This document shows, piece by piece, positions 35,711 through 45,642 of a DNA stretch of 64,000 nt. The position numbers were made by a program, and so were the translations under genes. Within the stretch, counting starts at the first letter, position 1. Each line of letters opens with the position of its first letter. The notes below the pieces were generated by a model. The model searched no databases and was not told the DNA's origin. It worked only from the letters and a program-made list of their open reading frames with translations. The DNA is from Pseudomonas laurylsulfativorans (lineage in GTDB: Bacteria; Pseudomonadota; Gammaproteobacteria; Pseudomonadales; Pseudomonadaceae): positions 529,349 to 593,348 of the forward strand of contig NZ_MUJK01000004.1 in assembly GCF_002906155.1 (NCBI RefSeq), written 5' to 3'.

Positions 35711-37279
35711 ATGAGCGAAGGATTTTCCCGTCGCAGGTTTCTCGGTAACGGCCTGGCGGTCGGCGGTGGCCTGATACTGGGCAGCAGCCTGCTCACCGGC
35801 TGCGACAGTGGAGCCGCCAGTGGCACAGCGACGTTGTCCAGCACTCCGGTCCGGGGCGGGCGCTTGCGGGTCGGCATTATCGACGGTGATCAATCCGGTA
35901 ACCTCGATGCGCATAAACCGGTGGGCGGCGGGATCATTCGCGGCTGGGCGCTGTACAGCAAGTTCTGGGAGTGGAGCACCGACGTCAGTACGCGCCTGGC
36001 CCTGGCGGAGTTCGCCGAGCCCAATGCTGACGCCAGCGCCTGGACCATTCGCATCAAGCCAGGCCTGGAGTTTCATCACGGCAAGAGCATTGGCGCCGAC
36101 GACATGTTGTTCTCGATCCTGCGCCTGACGGACCCGAAACTGGCTTCGCCCTTTGCCGGGCTGGTGGGGGCGATCGATCGCAATGCCTTGCGCAAACTGG
36201 ACGGGCGCACCATTGAGATCCGCTTCAAGGAGGGCCAAAGCTTCTACCCACTGGATGAAACCCTGATCAGTTTTGGTGGCATCGTGCCGACCGATTACGA
36301 CCCCGTTACCAACCCGGTCGGTGCCGGACCTTACAAACTCAAGAGTTTCATCCCCGGTCAGCGCTCGCTCTACCAGCGTTTCGAAAACTACTACAAGCCA
36401 GGCCAACCCTATGCCGATGAGCTGGAAATCATCGAATTCAAGGATCAGGTGTCCCGCGTCGCGGCCCTGCGCGCCGGGCAGATAGACGTAGCCAGCGGCG
36501 TGCAGGCTGAGCATAGCGCGCTGCTCAAGGCCGACTCGCGACTCAAGTTGTACGCATCGCCGAGCACGTCGTTTACCGGATTCAACCTGAACCTGGCCAA
36601 GGCACCGTTCCAGGATCAGCGCGTGCGTCAGGCGTTTCGTCTGCTGGCCGATCGTCGAGAGCTGGTCGAGCGTGGGCTCAATGGTTTCGGGCGGATCGCC
36701 AATGACCTGTATTCGCCCCATGACCCGACGTACAACCACAGCATTGCCCAGCGTCCGTACGACCTGGAGCAGGCGCGTTCGCTGTTGCGCCTGGCCGGGC
36801 ATGACGATTTGCGGGTGGAACTGACGACCACGCCGGGACCGGGCGTCAATGCGGCGCTGGTGTTTGCCCAACAGGCGAAGAAGGCCGGGGTCGAGATCAA
36901 GGTCACCCAGGTCGATGGCTCGGTGTTCAACGGTCCGCAACGGGAAAACTGGCTGTTATCGCCAGGTTCCACGCCGGCTCGGGGGTTCCTGGCTTCGGCG
37001 CTGCACAACGACGCGCCCCAGGCCATTTACAACCGCAGTAACTTCCACGATGAGCGTTTCACCTCGTTGTACCAACAGGCGCTGGCGCAGCCTGATCTGG
37101 AACGGCGCAAAGTGCTGGTGCATGAAGCGCAAAGCATTCAACACGAGCGTGGCGGTCTGTTGATCTGGGGCTTCAATGATGTGCTGGACGCAGCGTCGGT
37201 GCGGGTCGGGGGCCTGGCGCCTGAACAGACGACGTTCGCCTCCTGGCGTTTCGATGAAATGTGGGTGAACCATGCCTGA
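35711..37279 (+). CDS. Extracellular solute-binding protein family 5, Tat-type lipoprotein
   Basis: A 522-residue SBP_bac_5 (DppA/OppA) protein. The N-terminus has a twin-arginine motif SRRRFLG, a hydrophobic stretch and a lipobox LLTGC, so it is probably exported folded and lipid-anchored. Typical family blocks are VRGGRLRVGIIDGDQSGNLDAH, GADDMLFSILRLTDPKLASPFAG and NPVGAGPYKLKSF. It is strongly similar along its length to the protein at 45733-47319. It overlaps the permease gene by 8 bases. Given the operon, the ligand is more likely an organosulfur compound (possibly a peptide or glutathione conjugate) than a nutrient peptide. Confidence 0.87.
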   Translation: MSEGFSRRRFLGNGLAVGGGLILGSSLLTGCDSGAASGTATLSSTPVRGGRLRVGIIDGDQSGNLDAHKPVGGGIIRGWALYSKFWEWSTDVSTRLALAEFAEPNADASAWTIRIKPGLEFHHGKSIGADDMLFSILRLTDPKLASPFAGLVGAIDRNALRKLDGRTIEIRFKEGQSFYPLDETLISFGGIVPTDYDPVTNPVGAGPYKLKSFIPGQRSLYQRFENYYKPGQPYADELEIIEFKDQVSRVAALRAGQIDVASGVQAEHSALLKADSRLKLYASPSTSFTGFNLNLAKAPFQDQRVRQAFRLLADRRELVERGLNGFGRIANDLYSPHDPTYNHSIAQRPYDLEQARSLLRLAGHDDLRVELTTTPGPGVNAALVFAQQAKKAGVEIKVTQVDGSVFNGPQRENWLLSPGSTPARGFLASALHNDAPQAIYNRSNFHDERFTSLYQQALAQPDLERRKVLVHEAQSIQHERGGLLIWGFNDVLDAASVRVGGLAPEQTTFASWRFDEMWVNHA

Positions 37280-38333
37280 GCCGTCCTGCAACCCGCCACG
37301 TACGCCGGCCTGGTTGTCCTGGTTCATCGGGCGATTGGGTTATGGCCTGCTGACTGCGTGGGTCATCAGCCTGGTGGTGTTCATTGCCACCCAGGCGCTG
37401 CCCTCAGACCCGGCGAGGGTGATCCTCGGTCCCGATGCGCCGCTGGAAAGCATACTGACCCTGCAACGCCAGTTGGGCCTGGACCGGCCCATCATCGAGC
37501 AGTACCTGCGCTGGCTGGGACATGCCCTGAGTGGCGAACTTGGGGTGTCGCTGGACTCCAATGTGCCGGTGGGCAACATCCTGTTCGGCCGCTTTGGCTA
37601 CACGTTGGCGCTGCTCGCCGGCGTGATTGCGCTGGTGGTGCCCGTGGCGTTGCTGCTCGGCGTGTCACTGGCCTTGCGGCGTGACAGTCGCCTGGATCGC
37701 TGGAGCCTGTCGTTGTTGATTTTTCTCAAGGCCACCCCGGGTTTTCTGTTGGCCATTGGCCTGGTCTTGCTGTTTTCCATGCCACACATGGATGTGCTGC
37801 CGGCGGTGTCGATCCTTGATCCGGACAAGTCCCTGCTGCGCCAGTTGCAGTTCCTGGTGCTGCCGGTGCTGGCCCTGAGTCTGTCGGCGCTGCCGTACCT
37901 GACCCGCATGGTGCGGGCGTCGATGATCGAAGCCCTGGAGTCCGATTACGTCATCGCCGCCAGGTTGCGGGGCATTCCCGAGTGGCGAATTGTCTGGCGC
38001 CACACGTTGCCCAATGCGCTCATTCCGGCCATCCAGGGCGTGGCCCTGACCCTGCGTACCCTGATCGGTGGGGCGTTGCTCGCGGAGGTGATCTTCAGTT
38101 ATCCGGGCATCGGAACCTCACTGAACTCGGCGATCCAGATGCGTGATTTGCCGATGGTCCAGGCCATCGTGCTGTTGATCACGCTGGGCGTGGTGCTGAT
38201 CAACCTGTTTGCCGATCTGCTGACCGTGATGCTGACACCGAAACTGCGTACCGCCCGCCGGGTCACCATGATTCGACGCAACCGTCGGGGTATCCAGCCC
38301 TGGTGGCGACGCTCCCCATCCAAGGCACCTTGA
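37272..38333 (+). CDS. ABC transporter permease, DppB/OppB type
   Basis: The 353-residue inner-membrane permease has the DppB layout: an N-terminal helix (YGLLTAWVISLVVFIATQ), DPARVILGPDAPLESILTLQRQLGLDRPIIEQYLRWL, and the EAA loop EALESDYVIAARLRGIPEWRIVWRHTLPNALIP. It overlaps the binding-protein gene by 8 bases and is followed by the second permease after 10 bases. Confidence 0.9.
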   Translation: MPEPSCNPPRTPAWLSWFIGRLGYGLLTAWVISLVVFIATQALPSDPARVILGPDAPLESILTLQRQLGLDRPIIEQYLRWLGHALSGELGVSLDSNVPVGNILFGRFGYTLALLAGVIALVVPVALLLGVSLALRRDSRLDRWSLSLLIFLKATPGFLLAIGLVLLFSMPHMDVLPAVSILDPDKSLLRQLQFLVLPVLALSLSALPYLTRMVRASMIEALESDYVIAARLRGIPEWRIVWRHTLPNALIPAIQGVALTLRTLIGGALLAEVIFSYPGIGTSLNSAIQMRDLPMVQAIVLLITLGVVLINLFADLLTVMLTPKLRTARRVTMIRRNRRGIQPWWRRSPSKAP

Positions 38334-38343
38334 GAGGTTATGC

Positions 38344-39189
38344 ATGACTGATTCGCGAGGCCTTCGTTGGCACAGGTGGCTGGAGGAACCGCAAACCCGC
38401 AAGGGCGCGCTGATCACTTTGCTGGTGGTTCTGCTTGCGTTACTGGGCCCATGGCTGGCGCCGCACAGCCCGACTGAGATGGTCGGCTCGGTGTATGGCG
38501 CCCCCGTGGGTGCGGCGTTGCTGGGTTACGACTTTCTCGGGCACGACGTGTTGTCGCGCTTGCTCAGCGGCGGGGTGTCGGTGCTGTGGATGTCATTGGC
38601 GGCTGCCTCGATTGCGCTGCTGGCGGGTAGCAGTCTGGGCCTGTTGGCGGGGTTTTCCCGGCGTCGGCTGGATCAACTGATTACCTGGCTGGCAGATGTG
38701 TCACTGGCGTTTCCTGACCTGATTCTGGTGTTGTTGATCGTCTCCATGCTGGGCCGCGCACCTTGGCTGATCGTGCTGACCGTGGCCATTGCATTCACCC
38801 CCGGCGTCATTCGCCTGGCTCGTGGCAGTGCGGTGGCGGTGGCGGGGCAGGAGTTCGTCGAGGCCGCGCAGATGATGGGGTATTCCAGGCGGCGGATTCT
38901 GTTCAAGGAGATCCTCCCCAATATCCTCACGCCGCTGTTGGTGCACTTTGGCAACATGCTGACCTGGGGCGTGGGCATGCTCTCGGGGCTGAGTTTTCTC
39001 GGCTACGGCGTGGCGCCGCCGACCGCTGATTGGGGGCTGATGATCAACGAGAACCAGGCAGGGTTGCTGGTTCAGCCCTGGGCGGTGTTGGCGCCGGCCA
39101 TCCTGATTGGCATCTTCGCCTATGGCACCAACATCCTGGCCGAAGGCATCGGCCGCAGCAGCTCACGGATCGGAGAAAAACAGCCATGA
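38344..39189 (+). CDS. ABC transporter permease, DppC/OppC type
   Basis: The 281-residue permease has the DppC-type start (HSPTEMVGSVYGAPVGAALLGYDFLGHDVLSRLLSGG) and the EAA loop EFVEAAQMMGYSRRRILFKEILPNILTP. Its stop overlaps the ATPase start by ATGA (39186-39189), so the two genes are translationally coupled. Confidence 0.9.
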   Translation: MTDSRGLRWHRWLEEPQTRKGALITLLVVLLALLGPWLAPHSPTEMVGSVYGAPVGAALLGYDFLGHDVLSRLLSGGVSVLWMSLAAASIALLAGSSLGLLAGFSRRRLDQLITWLADVSLAFPDLILVLLIVSMLGRAPWLIVLTVAIAFTPGVIRLARGSAVAVAGQEFVEAAQMMGYSRRRILFKEILPNILTPLLVHFGNMLTWGVGMLSGLSFLGYGVAPPTADWGLMINENQAGLLVQPWAVLAPAILIGIFAYGTNILAEGIGRSSSRIGEKQP

Positions 39190-40985
39190 ACGCCATTGCC
39201 GGAATCGAGTCACGCTCCCCTGTGGTGAAGGCGCACGTGTTGCAGGTTCGGGACTTGCGGGTCGAGTTGTCGGAACGGATCGATGTGCTGTCCGGTGTGA
39301 CCTTCAGCCTTGAGGCTGGAGAAGTTCTTGGGCTGGTCGGGGAATCCGGGTCAGGCAAGACCACCCTGGCCACCGCTTTACTGGCGCATGCCCGGCGTGG
39401 TGCGCGGATTGTCAGTGGGCAGGTCGAAGTGTCCGGGCAATCGTTGTTGACGCTGGAGGGCGAAGCCTTGCGCCGGGCCCGTGGCAGCCTGATCGGATAC
39501 GTGGCCCAGGACCCTGCGACGGCACTCAATCCGGCGCTGCGCATTGGCAGCCTTCTTCGCGAAACTCTGGAGGTGCATCAGATTGAGCTCGATCGCGCCG
39601 CGCAACAGCAGCGCATCGTCGAGACCTTGCGCGATGTCGGCCTGCCCGATGATGCACAGTTTCTGCGACGCTTTCCCCATCAACTGTCCGGCGGTCAGCA
39701 GCAGCGGGTGATGTTGGCGCTGGCCTTTGTCTTGCGCCCGGCATTGATCGTCCTTGATGAGCCGACGACAGCGCTGGACGTCACTACCCAGGCCCACATC
39801 CTCGCCACCCTGCGCCGGTTGTGCAAAAGCCTGGGTATCGCTGCGGTGTATGTGTCCCATGACCTGGCGGTGATCAAGGATCTGGTGGACCGGGTGATGG
39901 TCATGTATGCCGGGCGTATCGTCGAGGTTGCACAGCGCGAAGTACTGTTCCATCAGCCGGCTCATCCCTATACCCGAGGTTTGCTGGCGGCGATTCCCGA
40001 TGTGGCGCAACGTCGGGATTTGCCGGCGATTGCGGGGCATGCGCCGGCACCGGGGCAGCGACCACAAGGATGTGCCTTCGCGCCTCGGTGCCCTCGTCGC
40101 GTCGCGGCGTGCTCGGTGGTCGAGCCGCAATTGCGGGCTCTGTCGTCACAGCAGCGGGTGGCCTGCCTGGCCCCGCATCTCCAACCCTTGCAACGGGTTG
40201 CCCAGGCTGCTGTTGCACCAGTCACTGACTCGGTGGAGCGTACGCCACTGTTGCAGATCAAGGACCTGAACGTGGCCTACGACCGCCAGGTACTGTTCGA
40301 TGTTTCTCTGCACGTGGCTACCGGGGAGTGCCTTGCGCTAGTGGGCGAGTCCGGTTCGGGCAAGACCAGCCTGGCGCGCGCCGTTGCCGGGCTGGGGGAA
40401 AACGCCGAGGGCGAACTGCTTTACGCGGGCGGGTTGTTGAGCCTGTCGGCGCGACAGCGTGACGGGGCGCAACGGCATCAGATCCAGTACATCTTCCAGA
40501 ATCCATACCGGGCGTTGAACCCCCGACAAAGTGTTTTCCAGACCCTGAGTGCGCCTCTGGAGCATTTCTTCGGGATCAAGGGCGCTGCCGCACGGGAGCG
40601 AGTGCAAGCTGTGCTCAAGCGGGTTTCGCTACCGGCCTCGGTGGCGGATCTGTATCCCCATAGCTTGTCTGGTGGTGAGCGCCAGCGCGTAGCGATTGCC
40701 CGGGCGTTGGTCTGCGAGCCAAGGCTGTTGATCTGCGACGAAATCACCTCGGCCCTGGATGTATCGGTGCAGGCGTCGATCCTGGCGCTGTTGCGGCAAT
40801 TGCAAGGGGAAGGACTGACGCTGCTGTTCGTCACCCATGACCTGGGCGTGGTCCGCGCCATCGCCGACCGGGTGTTGGTATTGAAATCGGGCCGTGTGGT
40901 GGAACAGGGGCGGGTGGATCAGGTGCTCGATCAACCCCGGGCAGCCTACACCCGCACACTGCTCGAAAACTCCCCGACCCTGTAG
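39186..40985 (+). CDS. Fused double ATPase of the Dpp-type ABC importer (DppD-DppF fusion)
   Basis: The 599-residue protein carries two complete ABC ATPase domains. Domain 1 (about 15-260) has GESGSGKTT, LSGGQQQR and LIVLDEPTTALD, then the oligopeptide-type C-terminal extension with GCAFAPRCPRR. Domain 2 (about 350-599) has GESGSGKTS, LSGGERQR and LLICDEITSALD. Single-chain fusion of the two ATPases is common in GsiA-like systems. The ATG at 39186 overlaps the permease stop. The stop TAG (40983-40985) is part of a REP element (CTGTAGGAGCCGG), so the REP lies directly at the end of the gene. Confidence 0.9.
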   Translation: MNAIAGIESRSPVVKAHVLQVRDLRVELSERIDVLSGVTFSLEAGEVLGLVGESGSGKTTLATALLAHARRGARIVSGQVEVSGQSLLTLEGEALRRARGSLIGYVAQDPATALNPALRIGSLLRETLEVHQIELDRAAQQQRIVETLRDVGLPDDAQFLRRFPHQLSGGQQQRVMLALAFVLRPALIVLDEPTTALDVTTQAHILATLRRLCKSLGIAAVYVSHDLAVIKDLVDRVMVMYAGRIVEVAQREVLFHQPAHPYTRGLLAAIPDVAQRRDLPAIAGHAPAPGQRPQGCAFAPRCPRRVAACSVVEPQLRALSSQQRVACLAPHLQPLQRVAQAAVAPVTDSVERTPLLQIKDLNVAYDRQVLFDVSLHVATGECLALVGESGSGKTSLARAVAGLGENAEGELLYAGGLLSLSARQRDGAQRHQIQYIFQNPYRALNPRQSVFQTLSAPLEHFFGIKGAAARERVQAVLKRVSLPASVADLYPHSLSGGERQRVAIARALVCEPRLLICDEITSALDVSVQASILALLRQLQGEGLTLLFVTHDLGVVRAIADRVLVLKSGRVVEQGRVDQVLDQPRAAYTRTLLENSPTL

Positions 40986-41292
40986 GAGCCGGCTTGCCGG
41001 CGATGCGATGTTGAATTTGACGCCGCCATCGCTGGCAAGCCAGCTCCTACAAATGGTTGTTGTGAATACGGTCCCTGTCGGAACCCACCTGCCGGCGATG
41101 CGATGGTGAATGTGATGCCGCCATCGCTGGCAAGCCAGCTCCTACAAATGGTCGTTGTGAATACGGTCCTGTAGGAGCCGGCTTGCCGGCGATGGCGTCC
41201 GCATAGACACATCCGAAACCAGATACTGCGGATGACATTCATCCTCGCGCACTAGCCTTGTGTTTCTGTCTTGAACACAAGAGGGCAATGGA
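40979..41292. repeat. REP cluster upstream of the RAYT gene
   Basis: Several alternating REPs run from 40979 to about 41198: pairs at 40979-41052 and 41082-41145, plus a single at 41169. They are linked by AATGGTTGTTGTGAATACGG-like spacers. The remaining 95 bases to the RAYT start hold GAGGGC as its probable ribosome binding site. No other gene was seen. Confidence 0.85.
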
Positions 41293-41751
41293 ATGCCTGA
41301 TCTTCCCCACGCGAGCCGGCTACGCGCCGGGCGTTATTCCCAATCCGGGCAAATCTATTTGCTTACCGCTGTGATCCGGAATCGAGAACCGGTGTTTACC
41401 AATTGGCAAACCGGGCGATTACTCGTACGGCAGTTTCAACAGGCTTATACCGCCGACCTGGCTGAATCTCTGGCCTGGGTGGTGATGCCGGATCATTTCC
41501 ATTGGCTGGTTGAACTGAGGGACTGCACCTTGCCTGCATTGATGTTGGCTACCAAATCCCGCAGCGCTCGAGCCGTCAATGCCCACCTTGGACGCGATGG
41601 ACGACTTTGGCAAAAAGGCTTCCATGACCGGGCCATTCGGCGTGAAGAGGATTTACTCGCGGTGGCACGTTACGTTATTGCCAACCCCATACGGGCAGGC
41701 CTTGTCAGGCGAGTACATGATTACCCGTTGTGGGATGCCAAATGGCTGTAG
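41293..41751 (+). mobile_element. REP-associated tyrosine transposase (RAYT), coding sequence
   Basis: The 152-residue single-domain Y1/HUH transposase has the HUH-type motif His68-Phe-His70 (VVMPDHFHWLVEL) and a catalytic Tyr127 in LLAVARYVIANPIRAGLV. RAYT proteins nick and rejoin REP hairpins and are thought to spread REPs through the genome. Here the gene is surrounded by REPs (40979-41198 and 41746-41869) of the GTAGGAGC type, which are the likely substrate. The TAG stop is inside the downstream REP (GGCTGTAGGAGCCGG). It appears intact, and is the only plus-strand gene between two blocks transcribed toward it. Confidence 0.9.
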
Positions 41752-41869
41752 GAGCCGGCTTGCCGGGGATGCGATGGTGGATGTGCGGCCGCCATCGCTG
41801 GCAAGCCAGCTCCTACAATGGGTCGTTGTGAATACGGTCCTGTAGGAGCCGGCTTGCCGGCGATGGCGT
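41746..41869. repeat. REP trio downstream of the RAYT gene
   Basis: CTGTAGGAGCCGGCTTGCCG at 41746, its inverse to 41817, and a third copy at 41839-41868 just before the convergent LLM gene. The spacer resembles those upstream of the RAYT. Confidence 0.85.
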
Positions 41870-41877
41870 CGGTGAGC

Positions 41878-42963
41878 TTACGCAACTCGCGCCTTTCGAC
41901 GGCGCGCTTCTTCACGCACCGCCGGAATGATCCAGCGTCCGTAATCAACCGTGTCGTACAGGGGATCGTAGCCACGGTTAAGAAATGTGGTCACTCCCAG
42001 GTCAACGTAATCGAGCAAGGCCTGGGCCACGGTTTCCGGGGTGCCGACCAGGGCGGTAGTGTCTCCATAGGCACCGACCGCGGTGGCGGTGGGCATCCAT
42101 AGCGCACGGTCATGACGATCACCCGCCGCAGCGGCGGCAAGCAAGCGTTCGGAACCGGTGCCCTTGATGCGTTTTTGCCAGGGGCTGCCGGCGGCAAACT
42201 GCGGGTTGGCCTTGATCTGATCGAGGATCTGTTGCGCCCGTTTCCACGCCAGTTCCTCGGTCGCGCCAAGGATCAAACGCACGGACAGACTGACCCTCGG
42301 CGCCTCCACACCCGCCGCGCTGGCGGCCGCGCGAAGCTTGCCGATCTGCTCGGCGACGCCGCTCAAAGGCTCACCCCACAAGGCATACAGGTCCGCGTGC
42401 TTGACCGCGATCTGATAGGCGATATCCGAAGACCCGCCAAAGGAAATCGGAATGTGTGGTTTTTGCAACGGCTTGACCGGTGAGAAGGCGCCTTTGATGT
42501 TGAAGTACTGCCCCTCGAAGTCGAAGGGGTCATCCTCGGTCCAGGTGCGCCGGACGATTTCCAGGTACTCATCGGTGCGTTTATAGCGCTCGGTTTTGTC
42601 TAGCAGGAAGTCCCCTTCCTGGGGCTCGGCGGTGATGCCGGTAATGGCATGCAGGCGAATCCGTCCGCCGCCCGTGGTGTGATCAAGTGTCGCAAAGGCC
42701 CTGGCGGCGACGGTCGGCGCGGTGAGGGCCGGGCGGTGGGCGATCATGAACCCCAGGCGTTCGGTGTGCGCAGCGGCATAGGCGGCGATCTGCAAACTGT
42801 CCGCGCTGCCCGGGCCGCTGGCGATCAGCACCCGGTCGAAGCCGGCGTGCTCGTGGGCACGGGCGTGGTGACGGATAAATTCCAGATCAAAATCCGGGCT
42901 GCGAACACCTCGGGTCTCGGACCACTGGCGGGGGAAAATCATGCCGACGAATTCAATGGACAT
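41878..42963 (-). CDS. FMNH2-dependent monooxygenase, luciferase family (alkanesulfonate monooxygenase-like)
   Basis: The 361-residue LLM-class enzyme begins MSIEFVGMIFPRQWSETRG. It has blocks GFMIAHRPALTAPTVAARAFATLDHTTGGRIRLH-like text, HIPISFGGSSDIAYQIAVKHADLYALWGEP and WMPTATAVGAYGDTTALVGTPETVAQALLDYVDLG. It is more distant from SsuD than the other three LLM proteins of the island. It follows a TonB-dependent receptor gene by 40 bases on the same strand, suggesting that the receptor imports its substrate. The substrate is unknown. Confidence 0.83.
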   Translation of the reverse strand: MSIEFVGMIFPRQWSETRGVRSPDFDLEFIRHHARAHEHAGFDRVLIASGPGSADSLQIAAYAAAHTERLGFMIAHRPALTAPTVAARAFATLDHTTGGGRIRLHAITGITAEPQEGDFLLDKTERYKRTDEYLEIVRRTWTEDDPFDFEGQYFNIKGAFSPVKPLQKPHIPISFGGSSDIAYQIAVKHADLYALWGEPLSGVAEQIGKLRAAASAAGVEAPRVSLSVRLILGATEELAWKRAQQILDQIKANPQFAAGSPWQKRIKGTGSERLLAAAAAGDRHDRALWMPTATAVGAYGDTTALVGTPETVAQALLDYVDLGVTTFLNRGYDPLYDTVDYGRWIIPAVREEARRRKARVA

Positions 42964-43003
42964 GGGAACACTCCTGATTGCGGTAAGCGGGCAGGCCGCT
43001 GGC

Positions 43004-45586
43004 TTAGAATTGGTAATCCACCTGGGCCAGCAACGTGCGGCTGGGCATGGGTTGCAGGAAGGTATTGGTGGAACCGGCCAGACCGCTGACGAAGTTCAGT
43101 TCATTGGTCAGGTTGAGCACACGCAGGGTGGTGCTCCACTGCGGCTGGCGGTAGTACACAGCGAGATCGAGGTTGTACTCGTCCGGGATTTTCACGGTCT
43201 TGCTCAGGTTCAGGTACCAGCTACTGGTCCACCACCCGGACAGCTCGGCACCAAAGCCTGAATCGAAGCGATAGTCGACATAGCCACTGGCGGTGTATTC
43301 GGGTATCTGCACCGCGTCGAAGCGCCCGGACGGTCGCTGGTTAAGGCTATTGTTGTCGCCGAACACCGTGCCGTTGTCGGGAATGAAACCCGCAGAAGCA
43401 AACCCGGACTGGGAGGCAAACTCGTTGTAGGCGCTGAGTTTCGAAAGGTTCAACGCCGTGCGCAGGTGATCGTCAGGCTGGTAGCGAATGGTCGACTCCA
43501 CGCCCTTGATCACCAGTCGCGCGATGTTGTTGTTGCTGTCGGGTGATTGATCCCGCTCCTGCTTGAACGCTGCCAGGCTCATGAACAATTCGTTGGGCAC
43601 GGCTTCGACTTTCAGCCCGACTTCGTGCAAGACACTCAGGCTTTCGAACGCCAGCGGATTGAGCAGGTTCGCGCCCGCGCCGCTGCCCCAGCCAAGGCCA
43701 TTGGAGAAGAACCCGGTGTTGACGGCCAGTGAACGATCGAAGGTGTAGTACAGCGTGCTGTTCTCGGTCGGCTTGATGTACGGGCTGACCTGAAAGGCAA
43801 ACAGTCGGTAGTTGTCGCTGTCCTTGCGCGGGTTGCCACCGGCGAGCACGAACGGGTTATCGATTTCGGCATCGATCCAGCTGCGGCTGGCGCCAATGTT
43901 CAGGCCGACACGCTCACCCAATCGCAGGTTGTGCTGGGTGAACAATGTCTGGGTGGTCCAGGTACTTTCGGCGGTGTAGGGCGCGACGGACTCAGCGTAC
44001 AAGCCATGGCCGGCCGGGTACATCGGCGGCAGGTTCAGCCAGCCATAGAGGTTGGAAAACTGTGGTACGCCAGGCTGGCCGATCCAGGCAGCGTTACCGC
44101 CGGCGGGGTTGGAGCCGGTCAGCCCCAGAAGGCTCCCCGGGTTCTTGCCCGAAGGGTCCTGGGTCAGGTCATAGGCGTTGATGGTCGAGCCAAAACTGTT
44201 GTTGGCGGCGATCGACTGGTTGAACTCGCGGCGATAGATCAGCCCTGTATTGCTGTCATCACGCAGGGTCAAGCCGCCCAGCTGTGCTTCGTTGCGCGAA
44301 CGAAACTCGAAGCGGTTATCGAAAATATTGTCCTTGGACTGCACCTGGAAAGACCCAACCGCGTCGGTCATGTCCCGTGAGCGCTGGTAAAACGTGTTGT
44401 TGGCCAGGGTGATGGTCGGCGTCAGGTCGGCCTCCACCCGCAGTTGCGTGGTGAAGCGCCGTGAGGTGTTTTCATCCTCATCGCGCTGGCCGGCTTGAGA
44501 GGACAGGGAGGTCAGGCCGTTGCCGGCGAGCGACGGGTCGTAGACCCAGCCACGCAGGCTGCCAGGGTTGCTTCGGGTGTTGGGGGAGGCGGTCTGGAAA
44601 CTGCCGTCGACCACACTGTATTGCCCTTGAGCGTTGCGTTGGCGTTTGACCCAGCCCAGGGTCGGCGCATCGGCCGCGCCGGAGGCCAGCACCGGCGACC
44701 ACAGGGTGTTGCCGTTCTGGATGATCGGTGTGGCGCGCCCGGCGTAGTATTTGCCGCTGTCCACCAGTTCCTGGTTGGCGCGGTTCCAGCCGTGGGTGAT
44801 GTTGTAGTCGTAGTAGTCGTCGTAACTGGCATTCCAGTCCACGCGCACGCTGTCGTTGCGCCAGGCCAGCGCGCCGTAGAACGCGTCGAAGTTGTTGTCG
44901 ACGTTGTCGTAGAAGTCTTCCTGACGTTGTTTGGTGATACTGATCCGATAAGCCAGGTTGTCACTCAGCGGCCCGGTGTTATCGACGCTGAATTTAGTGG
45001 CGTCGCGGGATTCACCGTCCGGCACCCAACTGCCCACCTCGCCACTGAGCCTGGTTTTGAATTCACTGAAGTTGGGCTTTTTGCTCAGGTAGTTGACGTA
45101 ACCGCCGCTGCCTGACACCGAACCATAAGTCACCGAGGATGGGCCGGCGACGATGTCGGCGCCTTCATAGGCGTTGAAGTTGGCTGGATGGCGCACGCCG
45201 TAAGCCCGCTGACCGTCCTGGAATACTTCAGAGCCCTGGGCGCGAAATTGCGGCGCGATCCCGGCGTTCTGGCCACCACCGCGAGTGATGCCCGGGGCAT
45301 ATTTGACCAGATCGTCGGAACTGCGGATCGGGTCGTCGGCCAGTTGTTCGGCATTGATCTGGGAGATCGAACGCGGGGTGTCGAGCACCTTGGTTTCGAT
45401 GCCTCCATAGATCGAAGACTCCGGCCGCGTGGGCAGGGCGTCATCGTCGGAATCGCCGGCGCTGGCCTGAACCGTGACGGTTTGCAGTTGAGTGTCGGCG
45501 GCAAAGGTCGCTGTCGACAGGGTAGAAACGATGACCCATGCCAGAGCGTGGCCAGAAGCGGGACGAACGAAGCCGATAGAGGGCAT
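43004..45586 (-). CDS. TonB-dependent outer-membrane receptor (siderophore-receptor type)
   Basis: The 860-residue receptor has a signal peptide ending near ATFAAD and a TonB box region TVTVQASA. The plug has VLDTPRSISQINAEQLAD and VAGPSSVTYGSVSGSGGYVNYLSKKP, and the barrel ends in VDYQF. The subgroup is called siderophore receptor in automatic annotation, but no iron genes are near, and the gene sits between two organosulfur enzyme and importer genes. No correctly spaced sigma54 element was seen directly upstream. Read-through from the promoter at 51133 is possible, although a REP pair (45643-45718) intervenes. Confidence 0.86.
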   Translation of the reverse strand: MPSIGFVRPASGHALAWVIVSTLSTATFAADTQLQTVTVQASAGDSDDDALPTRPESSIYGGIETKVLDTPRSISQINAEQLADDPIRSSDDLVKYAPGITRGGGQNAGIAPQFRAQGSEVFQDGQRAYGVRHPANFNAYEGADIVAGPSSVTYGSVSGSGGYVNYLSKKPNFSEFKTRLSGEVGSWVPDGESRDATKFSVDNTGPLSDNLAYRISITKQRQEDFYDNVDNNFDAFYGALAWRNDSVRVDWNASYDDYYDYNITHGWNRANQELVDSGKYYAGRATPIIQNGNTLWSPVLASGAADAPTLGWVKRQRNAQGQYSVVDGSFQTASPNTRSNPGSLRGWVYDPSLAGNGLTSLSSQAGQRDEDENTSRRFTTQLRVEADLTPTITLANNTFYQRSRDMTDAVGSFQVQSKDNIFDNRFEFRSRNEAQLGGLTLRDDSNTGLIYRREFNQSIAANNSFGSTINAYDLTQDPSGKNPGSLLGLTGSNPAGGNAAWIGQPGVPQFSNLYGWLNLPPMYPAGHGLYAESVAPYTAESTWTTQTLFTQHNLRLGERVGLNIGASRSWIDAEIDNPFVLAGGNPRKDSDNYRLFAFQVSPYIKPTENSTLYYTFDRSLAVNTGFFSNGLGWGSGAGANLLNPLAFESLSVLHEVGLKVEAVPNELFMSLAAFKQERDQSPDSNNNIARLVIKGVESTIRYQPDDHLRTALNLSKLSAYNEFASQSGFASAGFIPDNGTVFGDNNSLNQRPSGRFDAVQIPEYTASGYVDYRFDSGFGAELSGWWTSSWYLNLSKTVKIPDEYNLDLAVYYRQPQWSTTLRVLNLTNELNFVSGLAGSTNTFLQPMPSRTLLAQVDYQF

Positions 45587-45642
45587 GAAAATGTGCCTCG
45601 AAAGATAAAATCATTGAATTGCGTAAACACGCCTACATCGCC

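Noticed and set aside
43004..45586. Role of this receptor in iron-siderophore uptake
   Set aside because: No siderophore biosynthesis, Fur-type box or FecIR-like signalling gene was seen nearby, and the flanking genes are organosulfur-related. Not excluded, but not preferred.
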